Source of the DNA: Bradyrhizobium commune
Lineage (GTDB): Bacteria; Pseudomonadota; Alphaproteobacteria; Rhizobiales; Xanthobacteraceae
Length of the DNA: 64,000 nt
Reading direction: 5' to 3'
Assembly (NCBI RefSeq): GCF_015624505.1
Contig: NZ_CP061379.1
Coordinates: forward strand, 2,604,001-2,668,000
Shown: positions 37,099-46,451 of the stretch, in pieces
Layout of the letters: each line of letters starts with the position of its first letter
Numbering within the stretch: the first letter of the stretch is position 1
Notes under the pieces: model-generated
What the model was told of the DNA's origin: nothing
What the model saw: only the letters and a program-made list of their open reading frames with translations
Databases searched by the model: none
Program-made: the position numbers and the translations under genes

Positions 37099-37272
37099 GG
37101 CATTCCCGAATCGTTCCACGTCCAGAATAATCTACAGGCGCCGGCTGAGGACAAGGTGACGAGCGCCCGCACAATTATTGTTTTGAGCCTGATCTCCGCG
37201 CAGACGCATTTTGCGTTTGTCGCGAGGAAAAACCGCTGCACACTTTTCCGGATCATGCTCTAAGAAAACGAC

Positions 37273-38733
37273 ATGAGCGAGACTTTCACAAGCGTATCCC
37301 AGGAAGAAGCCGGCTTTCGCGAGCGCGCGCGGCTGTCGTTCGACCTCGATGCCGATATTTGCGTCATCGGGGCGGGGCTGGCCGGGCTCTCCATTGCGCT
37401 CGAAGCCGCCCGGCTCGGGGCCAGCGTCGCCGTGCTCGAGGGCCGCCATATCGGCTGGAATGCCTCCGGCAACCAGCTCGGTACCGTGATGCCGGGCTTT
37501 GCGCTGCCGCTGACCGAGCTGATCGAGCGTATCGGCTTCGAGGATGCCAGTGAATTGTGGACGCTGTCGAAGGAGGGCGCCGAATTCGTCCGCGGCAACG
37601 CCACCGAAGACAACATGCCCGGCATCGGCCGCAGCGACGGCGTGCTGGAAGTGTCCAATGTCGATGCCGGCGACCGGTTGATCAGCCGCTTGCAGATATT
37701 GAACGAGGATTTCGACACCGAGGTCGAGGGCTGGCAGGCCGACCGCGTCCGCGCGGTGCTCAAGACCGATCATTATTTCCACGGCGTCTACTATCCCAAG
37801 GCATTCCAGCTCGATGGCCGCAAATACGTCCACGGCCTGGCGGCGCTGGCGCGGCGCGCGGGCGCGCGCATCTTCGAGGATACGCCGGTCGTCAGCATCG
37901 ATCATTCCGGCATCCGCAAGCGCATCGTCACGCCGTCGGCGCGGTTGCGCGCCACCCACATCGTGCTCGCCGGCAACATCCATCTCGGCGCGCCCTTGCG
38001 GCGGCTGTCGGAAACGCTGCTGCCGGTCTGGCGCTATGCCGGCGTCACCGCGCCGCTCGGCGAGCGCGTGCATGAGATCATCGCCTTCAAGGGATCGGTG
38101 ATGGATTCCGACGGCGTCGATCATTTCCGCATCGTCGATGGCGACCGCCTGATGTGGGAAAGCCCGGAGACGACCTGGGCCGCGCGGCCGCAACGCTTTG
38201 CAGGCAGCGTCAGGCGGCGGATCAGATCGATCTTCCCGGAGCTCGGCAATGTCGAGATCACCGAGACGTTCGGTGGCGCGACCGGCCAGACCGTGCACGG
38301 CATGCCGCAGATCGGCCAGCTGCGCAAAGGCCTGTGGGTGGCGAGCGGGTTCGGCCGCCAGGGCATGAACACCTCCGCCATGGCCGGGCAGCTGATCGCG
38401 CGCAGCATCCTGTGGGGCGACGAGCGTTGGAAGCTGTTCTCGCCGTTCGAGCTGGTGTGGGCGGGAGGTGCGACCGGGCGCGTCGCGGGCCAGCTGGTCG
38501 GAATGTGGGGCAGGGTGAGCTCCGCGGCCGCAGGCTCGCTCGCCCGCTACCGCGAGCAGGCGCGGGTCAAGGACAGGGAGCGCGAGGCGCGGCTGGCGGA
38601 GGCCAACCGGGCCGCCGGCACCGGTCCGCGCCGACCGCCGCCCGGGGTTCGGCCCCGGCCGGCCCCGCCGCCGCGGCCACAACCGGTTGACGGCGCGGAA
38701 CCCGCCTCGCACGACCAGGGCGCCTCGCAATAA
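37273..38733 (+). CDS. FAD-dependent oxidoreductase (DAO family)
   Basis: This 486-residue flavoprotein has the N-terminal dinucleotide motif VIGAGLAGLSIALEAARLG (about residues 34-52) and the C-terminal DAO block GLWVASGFGRQGMN. It resembles the PuuB/glycine oxidase-like amino-acid or amine oxidases. The last ~60 residues are a charged then Pro/Arg-rich tail, probably disordered. Substrate is unknown. Confidence 0.83.
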   Translation: MSETFTSVSQEEAGFRERARLSFDLDADICVIGAGLAGLSIALEAARLGASVAVLEGRHIGWNASGNQLGTVMPGFALPLTELIERIGFEDASELWTLSKEGAEFVRGNATEDNMPGIGRSDGVLEVSNVDAGDRLISRLQILNEDFDTEVEGWQADRVRAVLKTDHYFHGVYYPKAFQLDGRKYVHGLAALARRAGARIFEDTPVVSIDHSGIRKRIVTPSARLRATHIVLAGNIHLGAPLRRLSETLLPVWRYAGVTAPLGERVHEIIAFKGSVMDSDGVDHFRIVDGDRLMWESPETTWAARPQRFAGSVRRRIRSIFPELGNVEITETFGGATGQTVHGMPQIGQLRKGLWVASGFGRQGMNTSAMAGQLIARSILWGDERWKLFSPFELVWAGGATGRVAGQLVGMWGRVSSAAAGSLARYREQARVKDREREARLAEANRAAGTGPRRPPPGVRPRPAPPPRPQPVDGAEPASHDQGASQ

Positions 38734-38819
38734 GTTGAGAAAAATCCCGCCTGGAAGTGTAACGTCTGCCGTTAGAACCCGTATCTCGGGGCGTGGACTT
38801 CCCGCGCACGGAGAATGAG

Positions 38820-39332
38820 ATGTTTGACCGCCGCATCCTGTTGACCACTGTCGCCGGCCTGTTCGGCTTTTCGGCCTTTCGCTGGCTGAGAGCAACGCCG
38901 GCCGAAGCTGGAGAGAAGGCCGCGCAGAAATTCGAGATCGAGAAGACGGACGCCGAGTGGCGCGCCCAGCTCACGCCGCAGCAATATGAGATTCTGCGCA
39001 AGGAGGGCACCGAGCGGCCGGGCTCCAGCCCGCTGCTGAACGAGCATCGCAAGGGCGTCTTTGCCTGCGCCGGCTGCGATCTGCCGCTGTTCGCCTCCGA
39101 GACCAAGTTCGAGAGCGGCACGGGTTGGCCGAGCTTCTACCAGCCGATCGAGGGCAATGTCGGCAAGACCGAGGACCGTACCTTCGGCATGGTCCGCACC
39201 GAGGTGCATTGCCGCCGCTGCGGCGGCCATCTCGGCCACGTCTTCGACGACGGTCCGAAGCCGACCGGACTGCGCTACTGCATCGACGGTTTCGGGCTGG
39301 TGTTTCACCCCGGGGCCCCGTCTGCGACGTAA
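38820..39332 (+). CDS. msrB: Exported peptide-methionine (R)-S-oxide reductase
   Basis: This 170-residue enzyme has an N-terminal export signal ([18 protein letters not shown], Tat-like with RR) and the MsrB domain with zinc cysteines CAGC and [12 protein letters not shown]. The catalytic cysteine is in [12 protein letters not shown]. It repairs R-methionine sulfoxide in the periplasm. ATG 38820 follows GGAGA by six bases and starts just before the signal. A small inverted repeat CCGGCAA-TTG-TTGCCGG (39354-39370) follows the gene. Confidence 0.9.
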   Translation: MFDRRILLTTVAGLFGFSAFRWLRATPAEAGEKAAQKFEIEKTDAEWRAQLTPQQYEILRKEGTERPGSSPLLNEHRKGVFACAGCDLPLFASETKFESGTGWPSFYQPIEGNVGKTEDRTFGMVRTEVHCRRCGGHLGHVFDDGPKPTGLRYCIDGFGLVFHPGAPSAT

Positions 39333-39444
39333 GGCCTTATTTGACGTGTTTCCCCGGCAATTGTTGCCGGCCCCGGCAATTGTGCCCCGGTCATCCGACC
39401 GGGGCGTGTCTATTTAAGTCATTGATTTTGTGAAGATACCCGCA

Positions 39445-39460
39445 TTGGCATAGCCCTTGC
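39445..39460 (+). promoter_or_regulatory. Sigma54-type promoter of the flgEKL operon
   Basis: TTGGCATAGCCCTTGC has the -24 GG (39447-39448) and -12 GC (39459-39460) separated by exactly 10 bases and matches the sigma54 consensus TGGCAC-N5-TTGC at most positions. It lies 64 bases upstream of flgE. In Caulobacter-like polar flagella, hook genes are sigma54/FlbD-dependent. Confidence 0.75.
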
Positions 39461-39524
39461 GACTGTCTCCCCCGACTGCGGCCCTGGTCGACCGGCCGCC
39501 GAGATCGGATTTGGAGACAAAGTT

Positions 39525-41777
39525 ATGGGTATCTTCGATGCTATGAACACCTCGGTGGGTGGCCTGCAAGCGCAGTCCTACGCGCTTCAGAACATTTCCG
39601 GCAACATCGCGAACTCATCCACCACCGGTTACAAGGGCATCGGGACCTCGTTCGAAGATCTCATTCCCGACTCCTCCGTGCCGAGCAAGCAGGTCGCCGG
39701 CGGCGTCACCGCCCATGCGCAGGCGACCATCACCACGCAGGGCACGATCTCGTCCTCCACCGTCGCCACCAACATGGCGATCACCGGCGACGGCTTCTTC
39801 TCGATCCAGAAGGCGACCAGCGTCGTCGACAACTTGCCGCAGTTCGGCGGCGTCACCTATTACACACGGCGCGGTGACTTCCAGCTCAATTCCAACGGCA
39901 ATCTGGTCAACGGCGCCGGCTACTATCTGATGGGCGTCACGGTCGACCCGAAGACCGGCAACCCGCAAGGCAACGTGGCGACCGTTCTGAAATTCCAGAA
40001 CAACTTCATCCCGGCGCAGGCGACGACGTCGATCCAGTATGCGGCGAACCTGCCGACTCAACCAAACACTGTGGCGAGCACAACCGCGTCGACCGGCACG
40101 CTGCTGGCTGCCGGCGGGCTTAACCCGTCGGACTTCGCAGCCAACCCGCTGCCGGTCGGCACGCCGCCCGCCCCCTATACCAGCGCGACGGTGTCCGGCG
40201 CGGCCGCCACGGGCAACATCCGCTCGGCCTACTCGTCGACGACGGGGACGGGCACGGTTCCGCTCCAGAACAACTCGTCGGCGGTGGCCTCGACGACGAC
40301 CTCCCTTGACAACACCGTGGGCACGCATCTCGCCTCCAGCATCCTCACCGGGCTGAGCGGCCAGACACTGACTATCAACGGCCACACCATCACTTTCGAC
40401 ACCAGCACCACTGTCACGACGACGGGCAGCAATACCACGATCGGCCTCGGCGCGGGCACGACCGCCACGGTCGCCAGCATCCTGAGCGCGATCCAGACCG
40501 CCGGTGGCGCCGGCGTCACGGCCACGCTGAGCGCCAGCGGCAACATCCAGATCTCGACCGGCACCGGCACCGACGTGCCGGTCGGCAGCGGTACGGCCGC
40601 CACTGCGCTCGGCATCAGCAGCGTGACGCGCGGTGGCAACGTGTTGTCCTCGCCCGCGATCACGGGCGCCACGGTCCTGAGCGGCAGTGCAACGGCCGGC
40701 GGCGCCGAGGTGCTTTCGTCCGGCTTCGCTGCCGGCGACACCATCACGGTCGACGGCCAGACATTGACCTTCATGACGTCGGGCGCTTCCGGAAATAACC
40801 AGATCAATATCACCGACAACATCACGACTCTGCTCGGCAAGATCGATGCGCTCTCCGGCGCCTCGGGGTCCTCGGTCAGCAGCGGCGGCGTGATTACGCT
40901 GAACACCGGCACCGTTTCCAACCTGTCGGTGTCGAGCTCCAATAGTTCGGCCTTTGCCGCGCTGGGCTTCACCTCGACCATCACCAAGAACCGCGACGGC
41001 GGCGGCACTGCCGGCACCGGCACCGTGATCGGCAACGACATCGCCACCTTCACCAAGGAATCGATCAGCGGCGGCGCGGTGACCGCCTACAACGCCGCAG
41101 GCACGCCGGTGAACCTGCAATTGCGCTGGGCCAAGACCGACAGCGCGTCGCTGGGCGCGGGACATTCCGATACCTGGAATCTGTTCTATCAGACCGATCC
41201 GAACGCGACCGGCACGACGGCCGGCTGGGTCAACACCGGCCAGGCCTTCACCTTTGCCGCCGACGGCTCGCTCACTTCGCCAAGTGGCTCGGGCATCACC
41301 ATCAACAACGTGAGTGTCAGCGGCCAGACGCTCGGCTCGGTCGCCTTCAACATCTCCTCGGGCGGGTTGACGCAATATGCAAGCACGAGCGGGGCGGTGA
41401 CCATCAACACCATCACGCAGAACGGCTACGCCGCCGGTCAGCTGCGCTCGGTCGCCGTCAACAACAACGGTCTCGTGGTCGGCACCTTCTCCAACGGCCA
41501 GAACCTCGATCTCGCCCAGGTGTCGCTGTCGCACTTCAACGGCACCAATTATCTGAAGGCGATGGACGGCGGCGCCTACGCGGCGACGGATCAGTCGGGA
41601 CCCGCGATCGACGGCGCTTCGGGCACCATCAGCGGCTCGTCGCTGGAGGGATCCAACACCGACATCGCCGACGAATTCACCAAGCTGATCGTGACCCAGC
41701 AGGCCTATTCGGCCAACACCAAGGTGATCACGACCGCGAATTCGATGGTGCAGGACCTCTTGAACGTGTTGCGCTGA
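39525..41777 (+). CDS. flgE: Flagellar hook protein FlgE
   Basis: This 750-residue protein polymerises into the hook. The N-terminus (GIFDAMNTSVGGLQAQSYAL then NISGNIANSSTTGYKG) and C-terminus (LEGSNTDIADEFTKLIVTQQ) are the canonical rod/hook coiled-coil ends. It is much longer than enteric FlgE (about 400) because of a Thr/Ser/Gly-rich central insert with two flagellin-hook-IN-like modules (GQTLTINGHTITF near residue 280 and GDTITVDGQTLTF near 404). It is first in flgE-flgK-flgL. Confidence 0.95.
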   Translation: MGIFDAMNTSVGGLQAQSYALQNISGNIANSSTTGYKGIGTSFEDLIPDSSVPSKQVAGGVTAHAQATITTQGTISSSTVATNMAITGDGFFSIQKATSVVDNLPQFGGVTYYTRRGDFQLNSNGNLVNGAGYYLMGVTVDPKTGNPQGNVATVLKFQNNFIPAQATTSIQYAANLPTQPNTVASTTASTGTLLAAGGLNPSDFAANPLPVGTPPAPYTSATVSGAAATGNIRSAYSSTTGTGTVPLQNNSSAVASTTTSLDNTVGTHLASSILTGLSGQTLTINGHTITFDTSTTVTTTGSNTTIGLGAGTTATVASILSAIQTAGGAGVTATLSASGNIQISTGTGTDVPVGSGTAATALGISSVTRGGNVLSSPAITGATVLSGSATAGGAEVLSSGFAAGDTITVDGQTLTFMTSGASGNNQINITDNITTLLGKIDALSGASGSSVSSGGVITLNTGTVSNLSVSSSNSSAFAALGFTSTITKNRDGGGTAGTGTVIGNDIATFTKESISGGAVTAYNAAGTPVNLQLRWAKTDSASLGAGHSDTWNLFYQTDPNATGTTAGWVNTGQAFTFAADGSLTSPSGSGITINNVSVSGQTLGSVAFNISSGGLTQYASTSGAVTINTITQNGYAAGQLRSVAVNNNGLVVGTFSNGQNLDLAQVSLSHFNGTNYLKAMDGGAYAATDQSGPAIDGASGTISGSSLEGSNTDIADEFTKLIVTQQAYSANTKVITTANSMVQDLLNVLR

Positions 41778-41812
41778 TCGGCGCGTAACGTAACCAAAGG
41801 CGGCTAGTCAAC

Positions 41813-43693
41813 ATGGGTTTGAGTTCAGCCCTGGCCAGTGCGATGAGCGGTCTGCGTGCCAACCAGGCCGCGCTCTCGATCGTCTCGTCGAACGTCGCCA
41901 ACTCGCAGACGCCGGGTTACGTCGCCCAGACGGCGAACCAGATCGAGGTCACCACCGGCGAGTTCGGCTCGACGGCGAAGACGACCGGCGTCAGCCGGGA
42001 CATCGACAGCTATGTGCTGGGCCAGCTGCGTACCGAGACCGGCGGCAGCGGCTACGCCGACCAGACGGCCAACATTCTGAAGCAGCTTCAGAATGTCTAT
42101 GGCAACCCCGGCGGCAGCGGCACGCTCGAAACCGCGCTGAACAATTTCACCAGCTCGCTCCAGGCGCTGTCGACGAGTGCGGGTTCGTCGTCGGCGCAGA
42201 CCGTCGCCCTCGGCGCGGCGCAAACGCTGGCGCAGCAGCTCAACGTCACCACCAGCGGCATCCAGTCGCTGCGGTCGAATGTCGAGCAGGATCTCGGCAC
42301 CTCGGCGCAGCAGGCCAACGCAGCGATGCAGCAGATCGCCGACATCAACACCAAGCTCCAGGGCCTGGCGTCGACCGATCCGTCCGCGGCGACGCTGATG
42401 GACCAGCGCGACCAGGCCATCAACACGCTGTCGAAATATGTCGACGTCCACGTCACCACCGACGGATCGAACCAGGCCAACATCTACACCACCACGGGCA
42501 TTCAGCTCGTCGGCGCGGGCCTCGCCTCAAAGTTCACTTTCTCTTCAGCGGGTGCGCTGTCTGCGACCTCGCTCTACAACACCGATCCGGCCAGGTCGGG
42601 TGTCGGCGCGTTCAACATCACGCTGCCGAACGGCTCGTCAATCGATGTCGCCGCCAACAGCGTGGTTTCCTCCGGCCAGATCGCGGCCGATCTGAAGCTG
42701 CGCGACCAGACGCTGGTGCAGGCGCAGAACCAGGTCGATCAGCTCGCCGCGACGATGTCGAGCGCGCTGTCCGACAAGACCACGGCGGGTAGCACCGTCT
42801 CCGGTCCGCCCGCAGGCTTCGATATCGATCTCGCCGGCGCGCAGCCGGGCAACACCGTCAACATCAGCTATACTGATTCCACCAACACAAAGCGCCAGGT
42901 CACGCTGGTGAACGTGACCGATCCGGCGGCGCTGCCGCTCCAGAACGCGACCAACGCGAATCCGGTGCAGATCGGAGTCAATTTCTCCGGCGGCATGGGC
43001 GCGATCGCGGCCGCGCTCAACACCGCGCTGCCCGGCTCGCACCTGACGTTCTCCGCGGCCCCGTCGCCGGCGACCGCGACCACGCTCCGTGTCACCGACG
43101 ACAATTCCGGTCTTGCCAAGGTCAATTCGGCGTCGATCACCAAGACGATCTCGTCGCTGACCTCCGGCGGTCCGCAACTGCCGCTGTTCACCGACGGCAG
43201 CACGGCGCTCTACACCGGCGCGATCACGGCATCGGGCTCGCAGATGACCGGCCTTGCCGGGCGCATCTCGGTGAACCCGGCGCTGGTCACCGATGCGAGC
43301 AAGCTGTCGGTCTACAGCACCTCGCCGGTGACGCCCGCAGGCGACACCACGCGCTCGGACTATCTCTACTCGCAGCTCACCAATACGGTGTTCTCCTATT
43401 CGCCGCAGACCGGTCTCGGCTCGGCGAGCCAGCCGTTCAGCGGCAGCGTCTCGAACTACCTCCAGCAGTTCCTGAGCGTCCAGAGCAATGCCTCGACCCA
43501 GGCGACCCAGCTTCAGCAGGGCCAGAGCGTCGTGGTCTCGACGCTCCAGGCCAAGTTCAACTCGACCTCCAGCGTCAATCTGGACTCGGAGATGTCGAAC
43601 CTGATCCAGCTTCAGAATGCCTATGCCGCCAACGCCCACGTCATGTCGGTGGTGCAGAGCATGATGAATACATTGATCCAGGCTCAAGGGTAA
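41813..43693 (+). CDS. flgK: Flagellar hook-filament junction protein FlgK
   Basis: This 626-residue protein begins GLSSALASAMSGLRANQAAL and contains VSSNVANSQTPGYV. It ends with the typical helix VNLDSEMSNLIQLQNAYAAN. It caps the hook and joins it to the filament together with FlgL. It follows flgE with 35 bases between, in one operon. Confidence 0.95.
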   Translation: MGLSSALASAMSGLRANQAALSIVSSNVANSQTPGYVAQTANQIEVTTGEFGSTAKTTGVSRDIDSYVLGQLRTETGGSGYADQTANILKQLQNVYGNPGGSGTLETALNNFTSSLQALSTSAGSSSAQTVALGAAQTLAQQLNVTTSGIQSLRSNVEQDLGTSAQQANAAMQQIADINTKLQGLASTDPSAATLMDQRDQAINTLSKYVDVHVTTDGSNQANIYTTTGIQLVGAGLASKFTFSSAGALSATSLYNTDPARSGVGAFNITLPNGSSIDVAANSVVSSGQIAADLKLRDQTLVQAQNQVDQLAATMSSALSDKTTAGSTVSGPPAGFDIDLAGAQPGNTVNISYTDSTNTKRQVTLVNVTDPAALPLQNATNANPVQIGVNFSGGMGAIAAALNTALPGSHLTFSAAPSPATATTLRVTDDNSGLAKVNSASITKTISSLTSGGPQLPLFTDGSTALYTGAITASGSQMTGLAGRISVNPALVTDASKLSVYSTSPVTPAGDTTRSDYLYSQLTNTVFSYSPQTGLGSASQPFSGSVSNYLQQFLSVQSNASTQATQLQQGQSVVVSTLQAKFNSTSSVNLDSEMSNLIQLQNAYAANAHVMSVVQSMMNTLIQAQG

Positions 43694-43713
43694 TCAGTAC
43701 AGGGCTCTGAAAC

Positions 43714-45597
43714 ATGTCGATCAGCAGCATCAATTACGGTTCGTCGGTCCTCGGCGCACAGATCCGCAACATCAATCAGCAGCTCACCGACCTGTCGACG
43801 CAGCTCTCGACCGGCAAGCTGTCGCAAAGCTATTCCGGCATGGGGACCAACGAAGGCTTTGCGATCGCCTCGCGCGCGCAGCTTTCCAACATCGCCGCCT
43901 ATACCGACACGATCACCAACGTCAACGTCAACATCAACCTCGCCAACACCGCGCTCCAGTCGCTGACGACGATCCGCAGCACGGTGCAGACCGGCTCCGC
44001 CAGCACCTCGCAGGATATCAACGTCAACGGGCAGACGATCGCGCAGAACACCGCCGCGGCCCAGTTCGGCTCGATGGTCGGCGTCCTCAACACGCAGGCG
44101 GGCAACCGCTATCTGTTCTCCGGCACCGCCTACAACACGCAATCGGTTGCGGATGCCGGGACCATCATCAACGGCACTGCGACGCAGGACGGTCTCAAGA
44201 CCGTCATGGCGGAGCGCCAGGCCGCCGACCTCGGTGCCAACGGCACGGGGCGGCTGGTGCAGACGCAGCCGACGCCGAGCTCGGTGCAGGTGTCCGAGGA
44301 CGTCGCCGGATCGCCGTTCGGACTGAAGATCGCCGCAGTCTCCTCGACGCTGACGGGCGCAACCGTCACCGGCCCGAGCGGCTCACCGGTCTCGTTCTCG
44401 GTCGATCTCAACGGCGTCAACCCGAACAACGGTGACAAGCTGAGCGTTCAGTTCACGCTGCCCGACGGCTCGACCGAGCAGATCGACCTGACGGCCTCGA
44501 CGGCCACGCCGACGCCGGTCGGGAGCTTTGCGATCGATGCAAGCACTCCCGTCAACCCGAACAATACGGCGGCCAACCTCAACACCGCGCTGAACACTGC
44601 GATCACGAAGCTCGCCAACACCTCGCTGGTGGCGGCGTCCGCCGTCACCGCCGGCGACAACTTCTTCAATACGGATGGCTCGGCGATCGGCGCAGCCAAG
44701 ACCAACCAGGCGACCCCGTCCGCACCGATCAGCGGGACCACGGCGCTCTCCGGCACGGCGCCCTCGGACTCGATTGCGCCGGGCTTCGCCGCCGGCGACA
44801 GCATCACCGTCAACGGCACCACGCTGAGCTTCGTCGCCTCGGGCGCGACCGGCAACCAGCTCAACGTCACCGACAGCATCCAGACCCTGATGAGCAAGAT
44901 CGACTCCATCACGGGGACCTCGAAGCCGTCGACGATCCATGGCGGCTCGATCACGATCAACACGAACGACGCGGCGAGCCTGAACATCACGAGCTCGAAT
45001 ACGGCCGCGCTGGGCGCACTCGGGTTCGGCTCGTCCCCGATCACAGCCACCCAGCCGCCATTGCGGGTCGGCTCGTCGCCTGCGAGCTCGGCGACGACGC
45101 TGGTCAACGGCTCGGCCAATACCGTGAAATGGTACACCGGCAATGACGGCCCCGGCTCGGCGCGCTCGACCGCGGTGGCGCGGGTCGACGATTCCGTCAC
45201 GGTGCAATATGGCGCGCAGGCCGACGAGGACGCGATCCGCAGCCAGCTACAGGCGATCGCCGTGTACGGGACGTTCTCGACCTCGCCGACCGGGCAGTAT
45301 TCGGGCGCCCAGGTCGCGGCGCTGAGCCTGCGCACGACGCAGGCGCTGACGCCGCAGCCCGGGCAGCAGAAGATCGAGGACATCCAGACCGACATCGCGA
45401 TGGCCCAGAACACGATGAAGGACGCGGGCACGCGCCAGACCCAGGCCAAGGCGCAGCTCCAGACCATCATCGACCAGGCGGAGTCGGCCTCGCCCGACCA
45501 GGTCGCGAGCGAGATCCTCTCGCTCCAGAACGCGCTCCAGGCGTCTTACCAGACTACCGCCAACCTCGCGCAGCTCTCGCTGGTCAAGTACCTGTAA
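43714..45597 (+). CDS. flgL: Flagellar hook-filament junction protein FlgL
   Basis: This 627-residue protein has flagellin-like ends: IRNINQQLTDLSTQLSTGK at the N-terminus and SLQNALQASYQTTANLAQL at the C-terminus. It is about twice the length of enteric FlgL. The central part includes a hook-IN-like module (GDSITVNGTTLSF near residue 361, then a MSKIDSI helix and AALGALGFG) that closely resembles modules in FlgE and the flagellins of this locus. It is the last gene of the operon. Confidence 0.93.
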   Translation: MSISSINYGSSVLGAQIRNINQQLTDLSTQLSTGKLSQSYSGMGTNEGFAIASRAQLSNIAAYTDTITNVNVNINLANTALQSLTTIRSTVQTGSASTSQDINVNGQTIAQNTAAAQFGSMVGVLNTQAGNRYLFSGTAYNTQSVADAGTIINGTATQDGLKTVMAERQAADLGANGTGRLVQTQPTPSSVQVSEDVAGSPFGLKIAAVSSTLTGATVTGPSGSPVSFSVDLNGVNPNNGDKLSVQFTLPDGSTEQIDLTASTATPTPVGSFAIDASTPVNPNNTAANLNTALNTAITKLANTSLVAASAVTAGDNFFNTDGSAIGAAKTNQATPSAPISGTTALSGTAPSDSIAPGFAAGDSITVNGTTLSFVASGATGNQLNVTDSIQTLMSKIDSITGTSKPSTIHGGSITINTNDAASLNITSSNTAALGALGFGSSPITATQPPLRVGSSPASSATTLVNGSANTVKWYTGNDGPGSARSTAVARVDDSVTVQYGAQADEDAIRSQLQAIAVYGTFSTSPTGQYSGAQVAALSLRTTQALTPQPGQQKIEDIQTDIAMAQNTMKDAGTRQTQAKAQLQTIIDQAESASPDQVASEILSLQNALQASYQTTANLAQLSLVKYL

Positions 45598-45604
45598 CGG
45601 CGCA

Positions 45605-45619
45605 TTAAGGCGCCGTTAA
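45605..45619. promoter_or_regulatory. CtrA-type box upstream of the four-gene operon
   Basis: A perfect TTAA-GGCGCCG-TTAA followed by C lies 49 bases before the start of the glycosyltransferase-like gene and seven bases after the flgL stop. It matches the CtrA consensus TTAA-N7-TTAAC. The inner GGCGCC is itself palindromic. Confidence 0.6.
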
Positions 45620-45668
45620 CCATGCCTGTTTACCTCTTGGTGAGGATTTGAGCGGGGCGGAGCCGTCG

Positions 45669-46451
45669 ATGTCGGACAAGATGCAACTGGTCGTGGCCAC
45701 GCCGTGCTTCGGCGGGCAGGTGTCGAGCATTTACGCCAGCTCGATCTTCGCGCTCCAGCGCGCCGTGCACGGCATGTCCAATCTCGAGCTCAAGGTGCTG
45801 TTGCGGGACGGCGACGCGCTGATCACCCGCGCGCGCGCCAACCTCGTCGCGATGTTCCTGGACGATCCCAAGGCGACGCATTTCCTGTTCGTCGACGCCG
45901 ACATCGGTTTCACGCCCGAGCAGGTGTTCCGGCTGATCGAGTGCGGCGCCGAAATCGTCGCCGGCTGCTATCCGATCAAGCGGGTCAACTGGGACAAGGC
46001 CAGGCGGGCGATCCAGGCCGGCCGGGCCGATGTGCCGGCAGCCTCACTCGATTACGTGCTCGAGATCGAGGATCCCGACCGCATCGTGATGGTCAATGGC
46101 TTCACCCGCGTGCGCTATGCCGGCACCGGCTTCCTGATGATCCGGCGCCAGGCGCTGGAGGCCATGTGCCGCCATCCGGATTATGCTGGCTTGCAATTTT
46201 TCCGTGAGCATTCGCATGACACGCTGGTTTCGAGCCCGAACAGGTTCGCGCTGTTCGAATGCATGATCGATCCGGCAACCGGCACTTACCTCTCCGAGGA
46301 TTTCGCCTTCTGCAAGCGCTGGACCGATATCGGCGGCGAGATCTGGGCCGATATCCAGAGCTCGCTCGATCACGTCGGGCCCTCGGTGTTCCACGGCGAC
46401 ATCGCATCGCAATTCGCCCCAGCGCCCGCGGCTGCGGCCGATGCGGCGTGA
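45669..46451 (+). CDS. GT-A type glycosyltransferase-like protein
   Basis: This 260-residue soluble protein opens MQLVVATPCFGG and has ALITRARANLVAMFLDD followed by THFLFVDADIGFTPEQV. The DxD-like metal/nucleotide-sugar site DADIG is typical of GT-A glycosyltransferases. Similar proteins occur in phages and bacterial modification loci. ATG 45669 follows GGCGGAG; the upstream residues are not conserved in type. It is first in a four-gene coupled operon and overlaps the next frame by up to 11 bases. A role in modifying flagellin or building a small molecule is inferred from context only. Confidence 0.75.
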   Translation: MSDKMQLVVATPCFGGQVSSIYASSIFALQRAVHGMSNLELKVLLRDGDALITRARANLVAMFLDDPKATHFLFVDADIGFTPEQVFRLIECGAEIVAGCYPIKRVNWDKARRAIQAGRADVPAASLDYVLEIEDPDRIVMVNGFTRVRYAGTGFLMIRRQALEAMCRHPDYAGLQFFREHSHDTLVSSPNRFALFECMIDPATGTYLSEDFAFCKRWTDIGGEIWADIQSSLDHVGPSVFHGDIASQFAPAPAAAADAA

